From contig CP071306.1 of the NCBI GenBank assembly GCA_027563145.1, positions 2,480,001 to 2,544,000 on the forward strand: a DNA stretch of 64,000 bases, written 5' to 3'. Source of the DNA: Halocatena halophila (GTDB lineage Archaea > Halobacteriota > Halobacteria > Halobacteriales > Haloarculaceae). Of the stretch, positions 14,902 to 23,045 are shown piece by piece (the first letter of the stretch is position 1; each line of letters opens with the position of its first letter). The translations under genes and the position numbers were made by a program. A model generated the notes under the pieces. That model made no database searches. It was not told where the DNA came from and saw only the letters and a list, made by a program, of their open reading frames with translations.

Positions 14902-15681
14902 TCACCCGAGCTGCCAGCCGCCATCAACCCAGAGCAACTCCCCTGTGATGTAGCTCGCCGCTTCGCTGGCCAGAAAGAGATACGCACCGGCAACGTCTTC
15001 GGGAGTACCGGCCCGTCCGAGAGGAATCGGCTTCAGAAACTCCGCAGACTCGGTCGCCGCCTCTGTCCAGCCCTCGATGAACTCCGTGGCGATCTGTCCC
15101 GGCGCAACACCAGCGACGCGAATGCCGTGCTCGGCAAGCTCGAGTGCCATTCCACGCGTGATCATTTTCACCGCGCCCTTCGAGGCGTCGTACTGAACCT
15201 GGCCGAACTGTGCGAGCTCGGAGCTGATCGAGGCAGTGTTCAAAATCACGCCCGGATCGTCTCGGTCGAGCATATCCAGTGCTGCATACTGACAGCCGAA
15301 GAACACGCCACGAACGTTCACGGCGTGAATCCGATCCAGTGCTGTCGGCGTGAGATCTTTCCAGGACGACTCGACGAACAGTCCAGCGTTGTTGACCATC
15401 ACGTCAACCCCACCGGCGGCCTTTGCTACCGCGATGAGCGCTTTGATCTCGTCGGGATCGGTCACGTCCGTCCGCTCGAACGTCGCCTCGCCACCACGAT
15501 CTTCGATCAGCTCGTGCGTTGGCGTCGTAGCGTCCGTGTCTTTCGGATCGGCACGAATGTCGCCGATGAGCACCGTGGCACCGGCCGCGCCGAACTGCGT
15601 TGCAATTTCCCGTCCAATCCCCGAACTGCCGCCCGTGACGACGACCGTTTCGTCCGAGAAATCGTACGACACCCTTCCCAT
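14902..15681 (-). CDS. Short-chain dehydrogenase/reductase
   Basis: The 259-residue classical SDR has the cofactor motif TGGSSGIG at residues 16-23, NNAG near 97-100 and the catalytic pattern Ser (ASISSELAQF) with YDASKG. The Asp after the second strand (IGDIRADP) favours NAD(H). The C-terminal VDGGWQL is typical of the glucose-1-dehydrogenase/FabG-like group. I chose the ATG at 15681 over an upstream in-frame start seven residues earlier. The substrate is unknown. Confidence 0.88.
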   Translation of the reverse strand: MGRVSYDFSDETVVVTGGSSGIGREIATQFGAAGATVLIGDIRADPKDTDATTPTHELIEDRGGEATFERTDVTDPDEIKALIAVAKAAGGVDVMVNNAGLFVESSWKDLTPTALDRIHAVNVRGVFFGCQYAALDMLDRDDPGVILNTASISSELAQFGQVQYDASKGAVKMITRGMALELAEHGIRVAGVAPGQIATEFIEGWTEAATESAEFLKPIPLGRAGTPEDVAGAYLFLASEAASYITGELLWVDGGWQLG

Positions 15682-15761
15682 AGGGACTACTTGTGTGCGC
15701 ATGATGGTAACTGTTGACGTGGATTTACACAGTCACTCCATCCTTTCGCTCGATAGAGACT

Positions 15762-16409
15762 TCAAAACAGCTGTGTGAAAACGGTCCGTTCTGCCCGTCG
15801 AAGCCGTTCGAGAAACGCAGACTTCGAGATCTCAAGCGCGGCGGCGACGTCGCTGGCATCCGCACGACGTGGCTGTTCGAAATATCCAAGTCGGCGTGCC
15901 GTGCGAATTGCATCGAGTTGCTTCGGTGTCAATCCCCATCGCGTTGTCATCGACGTGGTGGAGCTGCCGCCGGCTTTTAGTGGCGAAATGCGCTGGATGG
16001 AGATTCCCACTGTCCCTTCGGCACGGCGACGGACGCCCGCGAGAACCGTGTAGCCGACGACTGCTCCGCGAACCGTTGCCGTTCCGTCGTTGTAGCCGAG
16101 CGACTCCAGCAACAGCCCTTCACTCACGAGATCGTGGACGACACAGGGTTGTTTCGAAAGACAGCGAAACGTTGCCCGGTCGTCGTGGTCGACCCGATGG
16201 AGATATCGGAGTCGGTCGTCCCCATCCAGCGGTCTAGTGAGCGTGTCGGCTGCTGTCGCCGTTGCAGAAAACCGCACCAGGGAGTTTCCGTCCGGGCGCA
16301 ACTGTGGAGGCTGTGCCGATAACCCAACGCCGGTCGCTGCGGTGGCGTCCGCGAGCGGACAGTTGTCGCCGTCGATCGCGAACTCGACGATGAGACACTC
16401 CTCGATCAT
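15762..16409 (-). CDS. HTH_10 (Bat-type) regulator, probable regulator of the paa operon
   Basis: The 215-residue protein has a C-terminal HTH_10 domain: LTPKQLDAIRTARRLGYFEQ followed by ADASDVAAALEISKSAFLER and RRAERTVFTQ. The N-terminal domain (about 1-150) is of the BAT sensor type without obvious cofactor motifs. It is transcribed away from paaABCD with 86 bp between the starts, and a hairpin-like inverted repeat lies at 16412-16431 beside its ATG. Divergence from the paa operon suggests it senses a phenylacetate-pathway compound; that is an inference from position. Confidence 0.85.
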   Translation of the reverse strand: MIEECLIVEFAIDGDNCPLADATAATGVGLSAQPPQLRPDGNSLVRFSATATAADTLTRPLDGDDRLRYLHRVDHDDRATFRCLSKQPCVVHDLVSEGLLLESLGYNDGTATVRGAVVGYTVLAGVRRRAEGTVGISIQRISPLKAGGSSTTSMTTRWGLTPKQLDAIRTARRLGYFEQPRRADASDVAAALEISKSAFLERLRRAERTVFTQLF

Positions 16410-16411
16410 GG

Positions 16412-16431
16412 GTGGTGGTCACTGCCACCAC
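16412..16431. promoter_or_regulatory. Inverted repeat in the paa/regulator intergenic region, operator candidate
   Basis: GTGGTGG-TCACTG-CCACCAC has perfect 7-bp arms and starts 2 bp from the regulator's ATG. A third copy of the half-site GTGGTGG occurs at 16449-16455, toward paaA. The layout fits autoregulation and control of paa by the adjacent HTH_10 protein. Confidence 0.5.
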
Positions 16432-16495
16432 TTGTAAACCCCGGACATGTGGTGGGTAATGGGTATGCGGACTGCTCACGTAGCACGAGAGCACA

Positions 16496-17401
16496 ATGGA
16501 GCTCCAGGAGTGTAAAGCGCGGGCCGGACCCCGCGAGTTTGGTCCCCACGACGACCTCCCCAGGGAGTATCGCGAGGCCGCCACACGGATGATTCAGTTC
16601 CACGCCAACTCAGAAATCATGGGTGCGTATCTCGAACGGCCGTTCATCCGCCAATCACCGAGTCTGGACCGCAAGCTGGCCTTTTCTGCAAAGGTGCAGG
16701 ATGAGATCGGTCACGGACAGCTCCTCTATCGAGCGGCCGAATCGCTGGGGGTCAAAACCCGCGAAGAGATGCTCGATGAACTCGCCAACGGCGAGGGGAA
16801 ATTTCTCAACTGCTTTCACTACCCGATGACGGAGTGGTGGGAGACCCCGATGATCGCGTTTTTCGTCGACGGTGCGGCGATGCGCCGCCAAGCCACGATC
16901 AAGCGAACGAGCTGGGAGCCGTATGCCCATGCCATGGACAAAATCTGCTTCGAGGAGGGCTTTCACATCAAACACGGCGAACACATCATGCGCGAGCTAG
17001 CAACCGGATCGCGCCGAGAACAGCAGTTGCTCCAGGAAGCCTTCGAGGAGTGGTGGCCGCGTATCTTGCAGTTTTTTGGGCCGACAGACGACGAATCCAC
17101 CCACCATGATTTCGCAGCTGAGGTTGGCTTAAAAACGATGAGCAACGACGAGCTCCGCCAGGCGTTTCTCAACGCGTATCTCCCAAAGGCCACCGAATAT
17201 GGGCTCGAGATCCCCGATGAACCACGCATTCGCGAGGAAGACGGTCGATACGTCGTTGAGGAGGACGACCTCGACTGGGAGGAGTTCTGGGCGGTGGCAA
17301 ACAACGATTACGCCGGCAGCCACGAACAGATCGACGCTCGTGCGAGCGCCCACGACGCAGTTGCGTGGGTCAGAGCCACAATTTCGGGTGAGACCGCATG
17401 A
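16496..17401 (+). CDS. paaA: 1,2-phenylacetyl-CoA epoxidase, catalytic subunit PaaA
   Basis: The 301-residue protein is the diiron oxygenase subunit of the phenylacetyl-CoA epoxidase, which makes the ring-1,2-epoxide of phenylacetyl-CoA. The two E-x-x-H iron motifs are seen as QDEIGHGQLLY (about 72-82) and FEEGFHIKHGEH (about 153-164), with further Glu ligands before each. Length and the EWWETPMIAFFVDGA core match PaaA. The stop overlaps paaB by 4 bp (ATGA), and paaB and paaC overlap likewise, so the operon is tightly coupled. Confidence 0.95.
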   Translation: MELQECKARAGPREFGPHDDLPREYREAATRMIQFHANSEIMGAYLERPFIRQSPSLDRKLAFSAKVQDEIGHGQLLYRAAESLGVKTREEMLDELANGEGKFLNCFHYPMTEWWETPMIAFFVDGAAMRRQATIKRTSWEPYAHAMDKICFEEGFHIKHGEHIMRELATGSRREQQLLQEAFEEWWPRILQFFGPTDDESTHHDFAAEVGLKTMSNDELRQAFLNAYLPKATEYGLEIPDEPRIREEDGRYVVEEDDLDWEEFWAVANNDYAGSHEQIDARASAHDAVAWVRATISGETA

Positions 17402-17709
17402 TCTGGGAGGTGTTCAGACAGGACGAGCCTGGTGGGTATCACACCCACTGTGGCAACGTCCACGCGCCGGACCGAGAGATGGCGCTGTTGTTCGCCGAGA
17501 TCCAGCACGCCCGACGCAAGCCAACCAACAGCCTCTGGGTCGTTCCACAGAAAGAAATCGCGAGCCAGACGGACGAGACCGACCGATTCGGTGGAACGAC
17601 GGATAAGACCTACCGCTGGGTGTCGGCGTACAACGTTGATGTGGAGTTCGCAAAGGAGATCGAGGACTCCGATCGCGAACAGCGATCCGTGGCGGGTGAT
17701 TCCGCATGA
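17398..17709 (+). CDS. paaB: 1,2-phenylacetyl-CoA epoxidase subunit PaaB
   Basis: The 103-residue protein matches the small structural subunit of the PaaABC complex: WEVFRQDEPGGYHTHCGNVH at the start and ALLFAEIQHARRKPTNSLWV, the typical PaaB pattern. It overlaps paaA and paaC by 4 bp each. It has no catalytic residues of its own and is thought to bridge PaaAC heterodimers. Confidence 0.93.
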   Translation: MIWEVFRQDEPGGYHTHCGNVHAPDREMALLFAEIQHARRKPTNSLWVVPQKEIASQTDETDRFGGTTDKTYRWVSAYNVDVEFAKEIEDSDREQRSVAGDSA

Positions 17710-18542
17710 GTTCGCTGTCTGGCCCGGATGTGCTCTCGGCGGACGAGCGAGCGGCGATCGAAGCGCTGGTGTTTCCGCTGGCTGATGACGAGTTCGTCCT
17801 CGCGGAGCGCTACACCGAATGGCAGGTCCGTGCGCCAACGTTAGAGTCCGATCTCGCGCTGGCGAACGTTGCGCAGGATGAGCTCGGCCATGCCCGACTC
17901 TGGTACGACGTGGTGGCCGATCTTGGCTACGATGAGCCCGAACTGCTGTTTGAGCGCGATCCCGACGCGTTCTATCACGCGTCGCTCTGTGCGCTCCCGT
18001 TCGAGACGGGTGACTGGGCGGATGCGGTCGTTCGGAGCTATCTGTACGATACCGCCGAAGGGCTTCGACTCGACTCGCTTGCCGGCTCTGCGTACGCGCC
18101 AATCGCCAACCGAATCGAGCGGATCACCACCGAGGAGGAGTATCACCGCGAGCACGCGGCCACCTGGATCAAGCGGCTCTGTGTGGATTCAGAGGGTCGC
18201 CAGACGGTACAAAACGCGGTAGATCGGCTCTATCCCTACGCACTCGCGCTGTTCGAACCCGGCGAGCCCACACAAACTGACGTGATCGAATCGCTTGGTC
18301 TCAGAACGGAGTCGCTTCCCTCGTTGCGAGGGCAGTGGATTCAGACCACGAGCACGTTCTTCGATTCGATCGACGTGTCTGTGCCTGTGGTTGAACTGCC
18401 GCAGGGGCTCCCCGAGGATCCCGGTCGCCACGACCCTCACGTTGCGGCCTGGCTCTCGCTCTACGATGATTTCACCCGAACGTACCGGGAGCTGGATCGA
18501 GCACACACCCCAACCATCACGAGTGAGCACAATGACGGCTGA
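17706..18542 (+). CDS. paaC: 1,2-phenylacetyl-CoA epoxidase subunit PaaC
   Basis: The 278-residue ferritin-like subunit is homologous to PaaA. The helices with ANVAQDELGHARLWYDVVA and TTEEEYHREHAATWIKRL keep E-x-x-H-like residues, although PaaC in characterised complexes is structural. The order paaA-paaB-paaC-paaD is the standard one. Its last 11 bp overlap the start of paaD. Confidence 0.93.
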   Translation: MSSLSGPDVLSADERAAIEALVFPLADDEFVLAERYTEWQVRAPTLESDLALANVAQDELGHARLWYDVVADLGYDEPELLFERDPDAFYHASLCALPFETGDWADAVVRSYLYDTAEGLRLDSLAGSAYAPIANRIERITTEEEYHREHAATWIKRLCVDSEGRQTVQNAVDRLYPYALALFEPGEPTQTDVIESLGLRTESLPSLRGQWIQTTSTFFDSIDVSVPVVELPQGLPEDPGRHDPHVAAWLSLYDDFTRTYRELDRAHTPTITSEHNDG

Positions 18543-18933
18543 GGATCCCTGCCCGTATCCGTCGTACGAGGGGACGACCGACAGCGAGATGCCAGTGCCA
18601 GCCCGTGGCGAAACTGCGACAGGGATCGAACGGCGTGTCTTCGAGGCCCTCGAGACCGTCGAAGATCCGGAGATGCCGATTAGCATTGTCGATCTGGGGC
18701 TGATCTATGGCGTGTCAGTAACCGATGGTGTGGCAACAGTCGAACTCACGCTCACCTACAGCGGCTGTCCGGCTCGCGATCTGCTGTGTGAAACGATCGA
18801 AGCGCGCGTCGAACAGCTCGATCCAATCGAAACCTGTTCGATCGAACTGGTGTGGAATCCGCCATGGTCGATTGAAATGGTCTCTGCAAACGGAAAAGCG
18901 GCGCTCGAATCGTTCGGGGTGTCGGTACAGTGA
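18532..18933 (+). CDS. paaD: PaaD, MIP18-type maturation protein, lacking its zinc ribbon
   Basis: The 133-residue protein contains the MIP18/DUF59 domain (EDPEMPISIVDLGLIYGVSV, then TYSGCPARDLLCE). Bacterial PaaD of about 165 residues has the same domain followed by a C-terminal zinc ribbon; here the ribbon is missing and is encoded by the overlapping ORF 18930-19100. PaaD-like proteins serve iron-sulfur or diiron maturation for the epoxidase. I started at the ATG at 18532, which overlaps paaC by 11 bp; the long upstream frame is a shadow of paaC. Confidence 0.88.
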   Translation: MTAEDPCPYPSYEGTTDSEMPVPARGETATGIERRVFEALETVEDPEMPISIVDLGLIYGVSVTDGVATVELTLTYSGCPARDLLCETIEARVEQLDPIETCSIELVWNPPWSIEMVSANGKAALESFGVSVQ

Positions 18934-19100
18934 CGCCCCCACCCGATCCGAGCGTTGAGGCAGGTGACAGCTCGGCGGACGCACGCTGTCCGTACTGTGG
19001 TTCGTCTGACACCGATCTTGAGCATCCGAAGGGGCCATCGCTCTGTCGATCCATCTACTTCTGCAACGTCTGTGCAGAACCCTTCGAAACGATCGAGTGA
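18930..19100 (+). CDS. 56-residue zinc-ribbon protein, detached C-terminal part of PaaD
   Basis: A GTG at 18930-18932 overlaps the paaD stop (TGA 18931-18933) by 3 bp and opens a frame ending with TGA at 19098-19100. The product has two CxxC pairs (RCPYCGSSDT and FCNVCAEPFE) with CRSIYF between, the pattern of the zinc ribbon found at the end of bacterial PaaD. It is +2 relative to paaD, so it is not simple readthrough. It may be an authentic split gene or the result of an old frameshift. The PaaE reductase that bacteria carry next is absent from this window. Confidence 0.75.
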   Translation: MTPPPDPSVEAGDSSADARCPYCGSSDTDLEHPKGPSLCRSIYFCNVCAEPFETIE

Positions 19101-19182
19101 CGACTGTGAGCGACTATTCCTCGCATACACGGGTAGAGAAATCAATAACGTAATACAGCCCGATCGCAAACGATTTGTATAG

Positions 19183-20055
19183 ATGAACGGGCGAACGCTT
19201 TCCCGCCGCCGTCTACTCGCGGCGACCGGTACGTCGGTGGTGGTCGGACTCGCCGGCTGTTTGAAACCGAACAATTCGGATGGTGGAACCGACGGTGGCG
19301 GTGGCGACGGGTATGCGCCAGAAACCGTGACCGACGCCGGGACGAACACCACCACGAACGCCAGTACGGAGACCACCACGTCCGGCGATGTTCCGGCAGA
19401 GCCAACCGCGGCGGCCGTCAATGGATATCAGTCGAAACTCGAAAGCGGTGTGGAAGTTCCCCTCGCACCGATCGATCACGTGTACAAATGGTATCAAAAC
19501 CGGGCCATTCGAGTGGTTGACGCACGTGGAGCCAAGCAGTACGGGAAATCCCACATTGCGGGGGCCGTTCATAGTCCGGCAGAAGATGGGAAATCGAACA
19601 ACGATCCCGCCGAACAGTGGCCCAAAGACGCCTGGATCGTCACCTACTGTGCCTGTCCGCATCATCTCTCTTCGATGCGGGCAGCGAGCCTCATCAATCA
19701 GGGCTACGAGCACGTGATGGCACTGGATGAGGGCTATCTCGAATGGCAAGAACGAAACTATCCGCTCGAAGGATCGGACGTTGACCAGCAGGCGAACGTC
19801 AGAACGATCATCGGCGAGACTGCCGCAAAATTCGCCGGCGAGAAAGCCTGGGCGTTCCATCGCGACAGCGGACAGAAAGAAGTCACCGATATCGACCAGG
19901 ACGGCAGCTACAAGCTTGATCTCCCGTTCTACGACGTAACCGACGATTCACTCATCGAGATCGAAACCCCGGCATACACCGTCGAAAAGCCCCTCGGTGA
20001 GCTCACGACGGGCACCCTCACCACCAGCGGTACCCTTCGCGTTGGTACCCGATAA
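19183..20055 (+). CDS. Tat lipoprotein with rhodanese domain
   Basis: The 290-residue protein has a Tat signal with lipobox (SRRRLLAATGTSVVVGLAGC, lipidated Cys at about 26), a low-complexity Thr/Gly/Asn linker (about 30-70), then a rhodanese-like domain (IRVVDARGAKQYGKSHIAGA to NQGYEHVMALDEGYLEWQ). The active-site loop is YCACPHHLS, with a cysteine at the catalytic position but a non-standard following sequence. After residue 195 comes a C-terminal domain without a recognised family. It should sit on the outer face of the membrane. It is separated from the paa operon by 82 bp, and no functional tie is proven. Confidence 0.82.
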   Translation: MNGRTLSRRRLLAATGTSVVVGLAGCLKPNNSDGGTDGGGGDGYAPETVTDAGTNTTTNASTETTTSGDVPAEPTAAAVNGYQSKLESGVEVPLAPIDHVYKWYQNRAIRVVDARGAKQYGKSHIAGAVHSPAEDGKSNNDPAEQWPKDAWIVTYCACPHHLSSMRAASLINQGYEHVMALDEGYLEWQERNYPLEGSDVDQQANVRTIIGETAAKFAGEKAWAFHRDSGQKEVTDIDQDGSYKLDLPFYDVTDDSLIEIETPAYTVEKPLGELTTGTLTTSGTLRVGTR

Positions 20056-20140
20056 CGCTCATCGGTAGTTAAAGTTCGTCCTGGGAACCATTACCATCCG
20101 GGACGGAACGGCGCCGTGACGGGTTTGGGCTCTCCTGTTT

Positions 20141-20153
20141 CGGTACATTTATG
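20141..20153 (+). promoter_or_regulatory. Thermosome promoter (BRE/TATA-like)
   Basis: CGGTACATTTATG lies about 30-40 bp upstream of the thermosome ATG at 20182 and resembles the TATA region of haloarchaeal heat-shock chaperonin genes. It would give a very short leader. Confidence 0.4.
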
Positions 20154-20181
20154 TAGAAGCACAATCAATCATTGACCGATT

Positions 20182-21873
20182 ATGGCACAACAGATGGGTA
20201 ATCAGCCCCTCATCGTTCTGTCCGAGGAAAGCCAGCGAACCTCGGGTCGCGACGCGCAGTCGATGAACGTCACCGCCGGGAAGGCAGTAGCCGAGTCGGT
20301 ACGAACCACCCTCGGTCCGAAAGGAATGGACAAAATGCTCGTCGATTCGACGGGCAACGTCGTCGTGACAAACGACGGCGTCACCATTCTCGACGAGATG
20401 GACATTGAGCACCCGGCAGCCAACATGATCGTCGAGGTCGCTCAGACCCAGGAAGACGAGGTCGGCGACGGAACGACGACGGCAGTCGTACAGGCCGGTG
20501 AACTGCTCGCGAAAGCAGAGGACCTTCTCGAGCAGGACATCCACGCCACCATTCTCGCACAGGGGTACCGACAGGCCGCAGCGAAGGCCAAAGAGCTCCT
20601 CGAGGAGATGGCGATCGATGTCTCCGAAGATGACACGGAAATCCTCGAAGAGATCGCCGCAACGGCGATGACGGGCAAAGGTGCCGAGTCCGCCCGTGAG
20701 CTGCTCGCTGAGCTCGTCGTTGAGTCCGTTCGCTCGGTCAGCGACGACGATGGCGTTGACACGGACAACGTCAAACTCGAGAAGGTCGTTGGCAGCGCCA
20801 TCGATGAGTCCGAACTCGTCGAAGGCGTCATCATCGACAAAGAGCGCGTCCACGACAACATGCCGTACTTCGCCGAGGACGCCGACGTTGCGCTCATCGA
20901 CACGGCGATCGAGGTTCAGGAAACCGAGATCGACGCCGAGGTCAACGTCACCGATCCGGACCAGCTCCAGCAGTTCCTCGACCAGGAGGAGGCTCAGCTC
21001 CAGGAGATGGTCGAGCAGCTCGCCGATGTCGGTGCCGACGTTGTCTTCTGTCAGAAGGGCATCGACGACATGGCACAGCATTACCTTGCCCAGGAAGGCA
21101 TCATCGCCGTCCGCCGGGCGAAAAAGTCCGACATGAAGCGGCTCGCCCGCGCGACGGGCGGTCGCATCGTCTCGAACATCGAGGACATCACCACCGACGA
21201 TCTCGGCTTCGCTGGCTCGGTCGCCGAGAAGGACATCGGCGGCGACAACCGCATCTTCGTCGAGGAAGTCGAAAAAGCACGCTCGGTCACGCTCATCCTC
21301 CGCGGTGGCACCGAGCACGTCGTTGACGAAGTCGAGCGCGCCATCGAGGACTCGCTCGGCGTCGTTCGCGTCACGCTCGAAGACGGGAAGGTGCTCCCAG
21401 GCGGTGGCGCTCCCGAAACCGAACTCGCGCTCGAACTACGCGACTACGCCGACAGTGTCGGCGGCCGCGAGCAGTTGGCCGTTGAAGCGTTCGCTGATGC
21501 GATCGACGTGATCCCACGGACGCTCGCCGAGAACGCTGGTCTCGATCCGATCGACTCGCTCGTCGATCTCCGCAGCCGCCACGACGGCGGCGAAGAGAGC
21601 GCCGGCCTCGACGCCTACACCGGCGATGTCGTCGACATGGAAGACGACGGCGTCGTTGAGCCACTGCGCGTGAAAACCCAGGCTGTCGAGAGCGCCACCG
21701 AGGCGACCGTCATGATCCTCCGGATCGACGACGTCATCGCTGCTGGCGACCTCAAGGGTGGCTCGGGCGACGACGACGAAGACGACGCACCCGGCGGCCC
21801 AGGCGGCGCTCCAGGCGGCATGGGCGGTATGGGTGGCATGGGCGGTATGGGCGGCATGGGCGGCGCGATGTAA
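20182..21873 (+). CDS. ths: Thermosome subunit (group II chaperonin)
   Basis: The 563-residue protein is a complete CCT/TCP-1-type chaperonin: [40 protein letters not shown] and [16 protein letters not shown] form the ATP site, and [14 protein letters not shown] lies in the equatorial domain. The C-terminus ends in glycine/methionine repeats of GGMGGM type, as in cytosolic chaperonins whose tails fill the cavity. Two stacked rings fold proteins with a built-in lid. Which of the several haloarchaeal paralogues it is cannot be told. A T-rich terminator follows. Confidence 0.97.
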   Translation: MAQQMGNQPLIVLSEESQRTSGRDAQSMNVTAGKAVAESVRTTLGPKGMDKMLVDSTGNVVVTNDGVTILDEMDIEHPAANMIVEVAQTQEDEVGDGTTTAVVQAGELLAKAEDLLEQDIHATILAQGYRQAAAKAKELLEEMAIDVSEDDTEILEEIAATAMTGKGAESARELLAELVVESVRSVSDDDGVDTDNVKLEKVVGSAIDESELVEGVIIDKERVHDNMPYFAEDADVALIDTAIEVQETEIDAEVNVTDPDQLQQFLDQEEAQLQEMVEQLADVGADVVFCQKGIDDMAQHYLAQEGIIAVRRAKKSDMKRLARATGGRIVSNIEDITTDDLGFAGSVAEKDIGGDNRIFVEEVEKARSVTLILRGGTEHVVDEVERAIEDSLGVVRVTLEDGKVLPGGGAPETELALELRDYADSVGGREQLAVEAFADAIDVIPRTLAENAGLDPIDSLVDLRSRHDGGEESAGLDAYTGDVVDMEDDGVVEPLRVKTQAVESATEATVMILRIDDVIAAGDLKGGSGDDDEDDAPGGPGGAPGGMGGMGGMGGMGGMGGAM

Positions 21874-21916
21874 GCCCGGCCAACGCCACATCACTAACAC
21901 AGAGCAGACCGATCGC

Positions 21917-21936
21917 TTGCGGATTTTTCCTTTTTG
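21917..21936 (+). terminator. T-rich terminator after the thermosome gene
   Basis: The run TTTTTCCTTTTT at 21924-21935 follows a GC-rich stretch and lies between the thermosome stop and the convergent transporter stop. This is the usual form of an archaeal oligo-T terminator. Confidence 0.5.
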
Positions 21937-21953
21937 AATCGATTGCGGAGACG

Positions 21954-22931
21954 TTAGTCGTCAGCCGTCACTGGTGAGGATACCCTCGATCGATCGCTGG
22001 AGAAATATGACGCCAGGGCAGGGCCCGTTACGTTATGCCAGACGCTAAACAGCGCAGCGGGGAGTGCGACTGCTGGTGAAAAGTGTGCCGTCGCGAGTGC
22101 GACAGCCAGGCCGCTGTTCTGGAGTCCGACTTCGAACGCACAGGTGCGCGCCCGGTCTTCGGACATTCCAGTGAGCCGTCCCACGCCGTAGCCAGTCCCA
22201 AGCCCGATCGCATTGTGTACGACGACGGCCAGTAGCACGACGGCTCCGACGGTGAGGATCGTCGATTTGCTCATTGCAACAACCGCGGCCACAATGGCCA
22301 CAATAGCGGCCACGCTAAGCAGTGGGAAGATATCGACGCTTTTGGCTGCCAACTCTGGTGCACGTCGGTCGAGGACGTATCGGAGCGTGGCTCCGGCAAT
22401 GACGGGAACGAGGACCACCTGCACAATGGACCCGAACAGCGCTGCGAACGTGACGGACAGTTGTTCGCCTACCAGAACGATGACCCACGCCGGCATCACC
22501 AGTGGTGCTGCGATCGTCGTGACGGTCGTGATGGCGACAGACAGTGCCACGTCGCCGTCTCCAAGATACGTCATCACGTTCGAGGCGGTCCCGCCCGGAG
22601 CCGCTCCAACGAGAACGATCCCCAGCGCCAGCGAGGGGGGTACCGAGAGCACAACTGTGAGTCCGTAGGCGGCGACCGGCATCACCAGCCACTGCGTGAG
22701 CGCACCGATGGCGACGTCGCGCGGTCGTTCAAGTAGCCGCTGTAGATCCGCAGGCTGGAGTGTCATCCCCATCCCGAGCATGATGACCCCGAGCAGTGGG
22801 GTGATATAGGGATCAATCCAGGTGAATGCCGGCGGATAGAGCAGTGCTATCCCCGAAAAAAGGAGCACCCAGACGACGAACAGCCGATTCGCTATCGCAC
22901 TCGCTCGTCGCACGGTGTCGAATACGCTCAT
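21954..22931 (-). CDS. Bile acid:sodium symporter (BASS) family transporter
   Basis: The 325-residue protein has about nine to ten hydrophobic segments. Family marks are PLLGVIMLGMGMTLQPADLQ near the start, GIVLVGAAPGGTASNVMTYL (the conserved crossover region) and CAFEVGLQNSGLAVALATAHF in the C-terminal half. BASS proteins couple uptake of organic acids such as bile acids, pantoate or 2-keto acids to sodium. The substrate is not readable. It is convergent with the thermosome and upstream of an MFS gene in the same direction, with 114 bp between. Confidence 0.9.
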   Translation of the reverse strand: MSVFDTVRRASAIANRLFVVWVLLFSGIALLYPPAFTWIDPYITPLLGVIMLGMGMTLQPADLQRLLERPRDVAIGALTQWLVMPVAAYGLTVVLSVPPSLALGIVLVGAAPGGTASNVMTYLGDGDVALSVAITTVTTIAAPLVMPAWVIVLVGEQLSVTFAALFGSIVQVVLVPVIAGATLRYVLDRRAPELAAKSVDIFPLLSVAAIVAIVAAVVAMSKSTILTVGAVVLLAVVVHNAIGLGTGYGVGRLTGMSEDRARTCAFEVGLQNSGLAVALATAHFSPAVALPAALFSVWHNVTGPALASYFSSDRSRVSSPVTADD

Positions 22932-23045
22932 CGGTAGCCTCCATGTAACCTGTGGACAGTATGACAGTCCATGCCGTGGGATTTGTCAGCCTAACCGTAT
23001 CGTTGTCGAAACAGGAAGGATAGGAGTCGATCGATGTGGGCATGC

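Noticed and set aside
20149..21318. 389-residue antisense frame through the thermosome gene.
   Set aside because: It is the shadow of a GC-rich, strongly biased coding strand; no homology-like pattern and the sense strand is certain.
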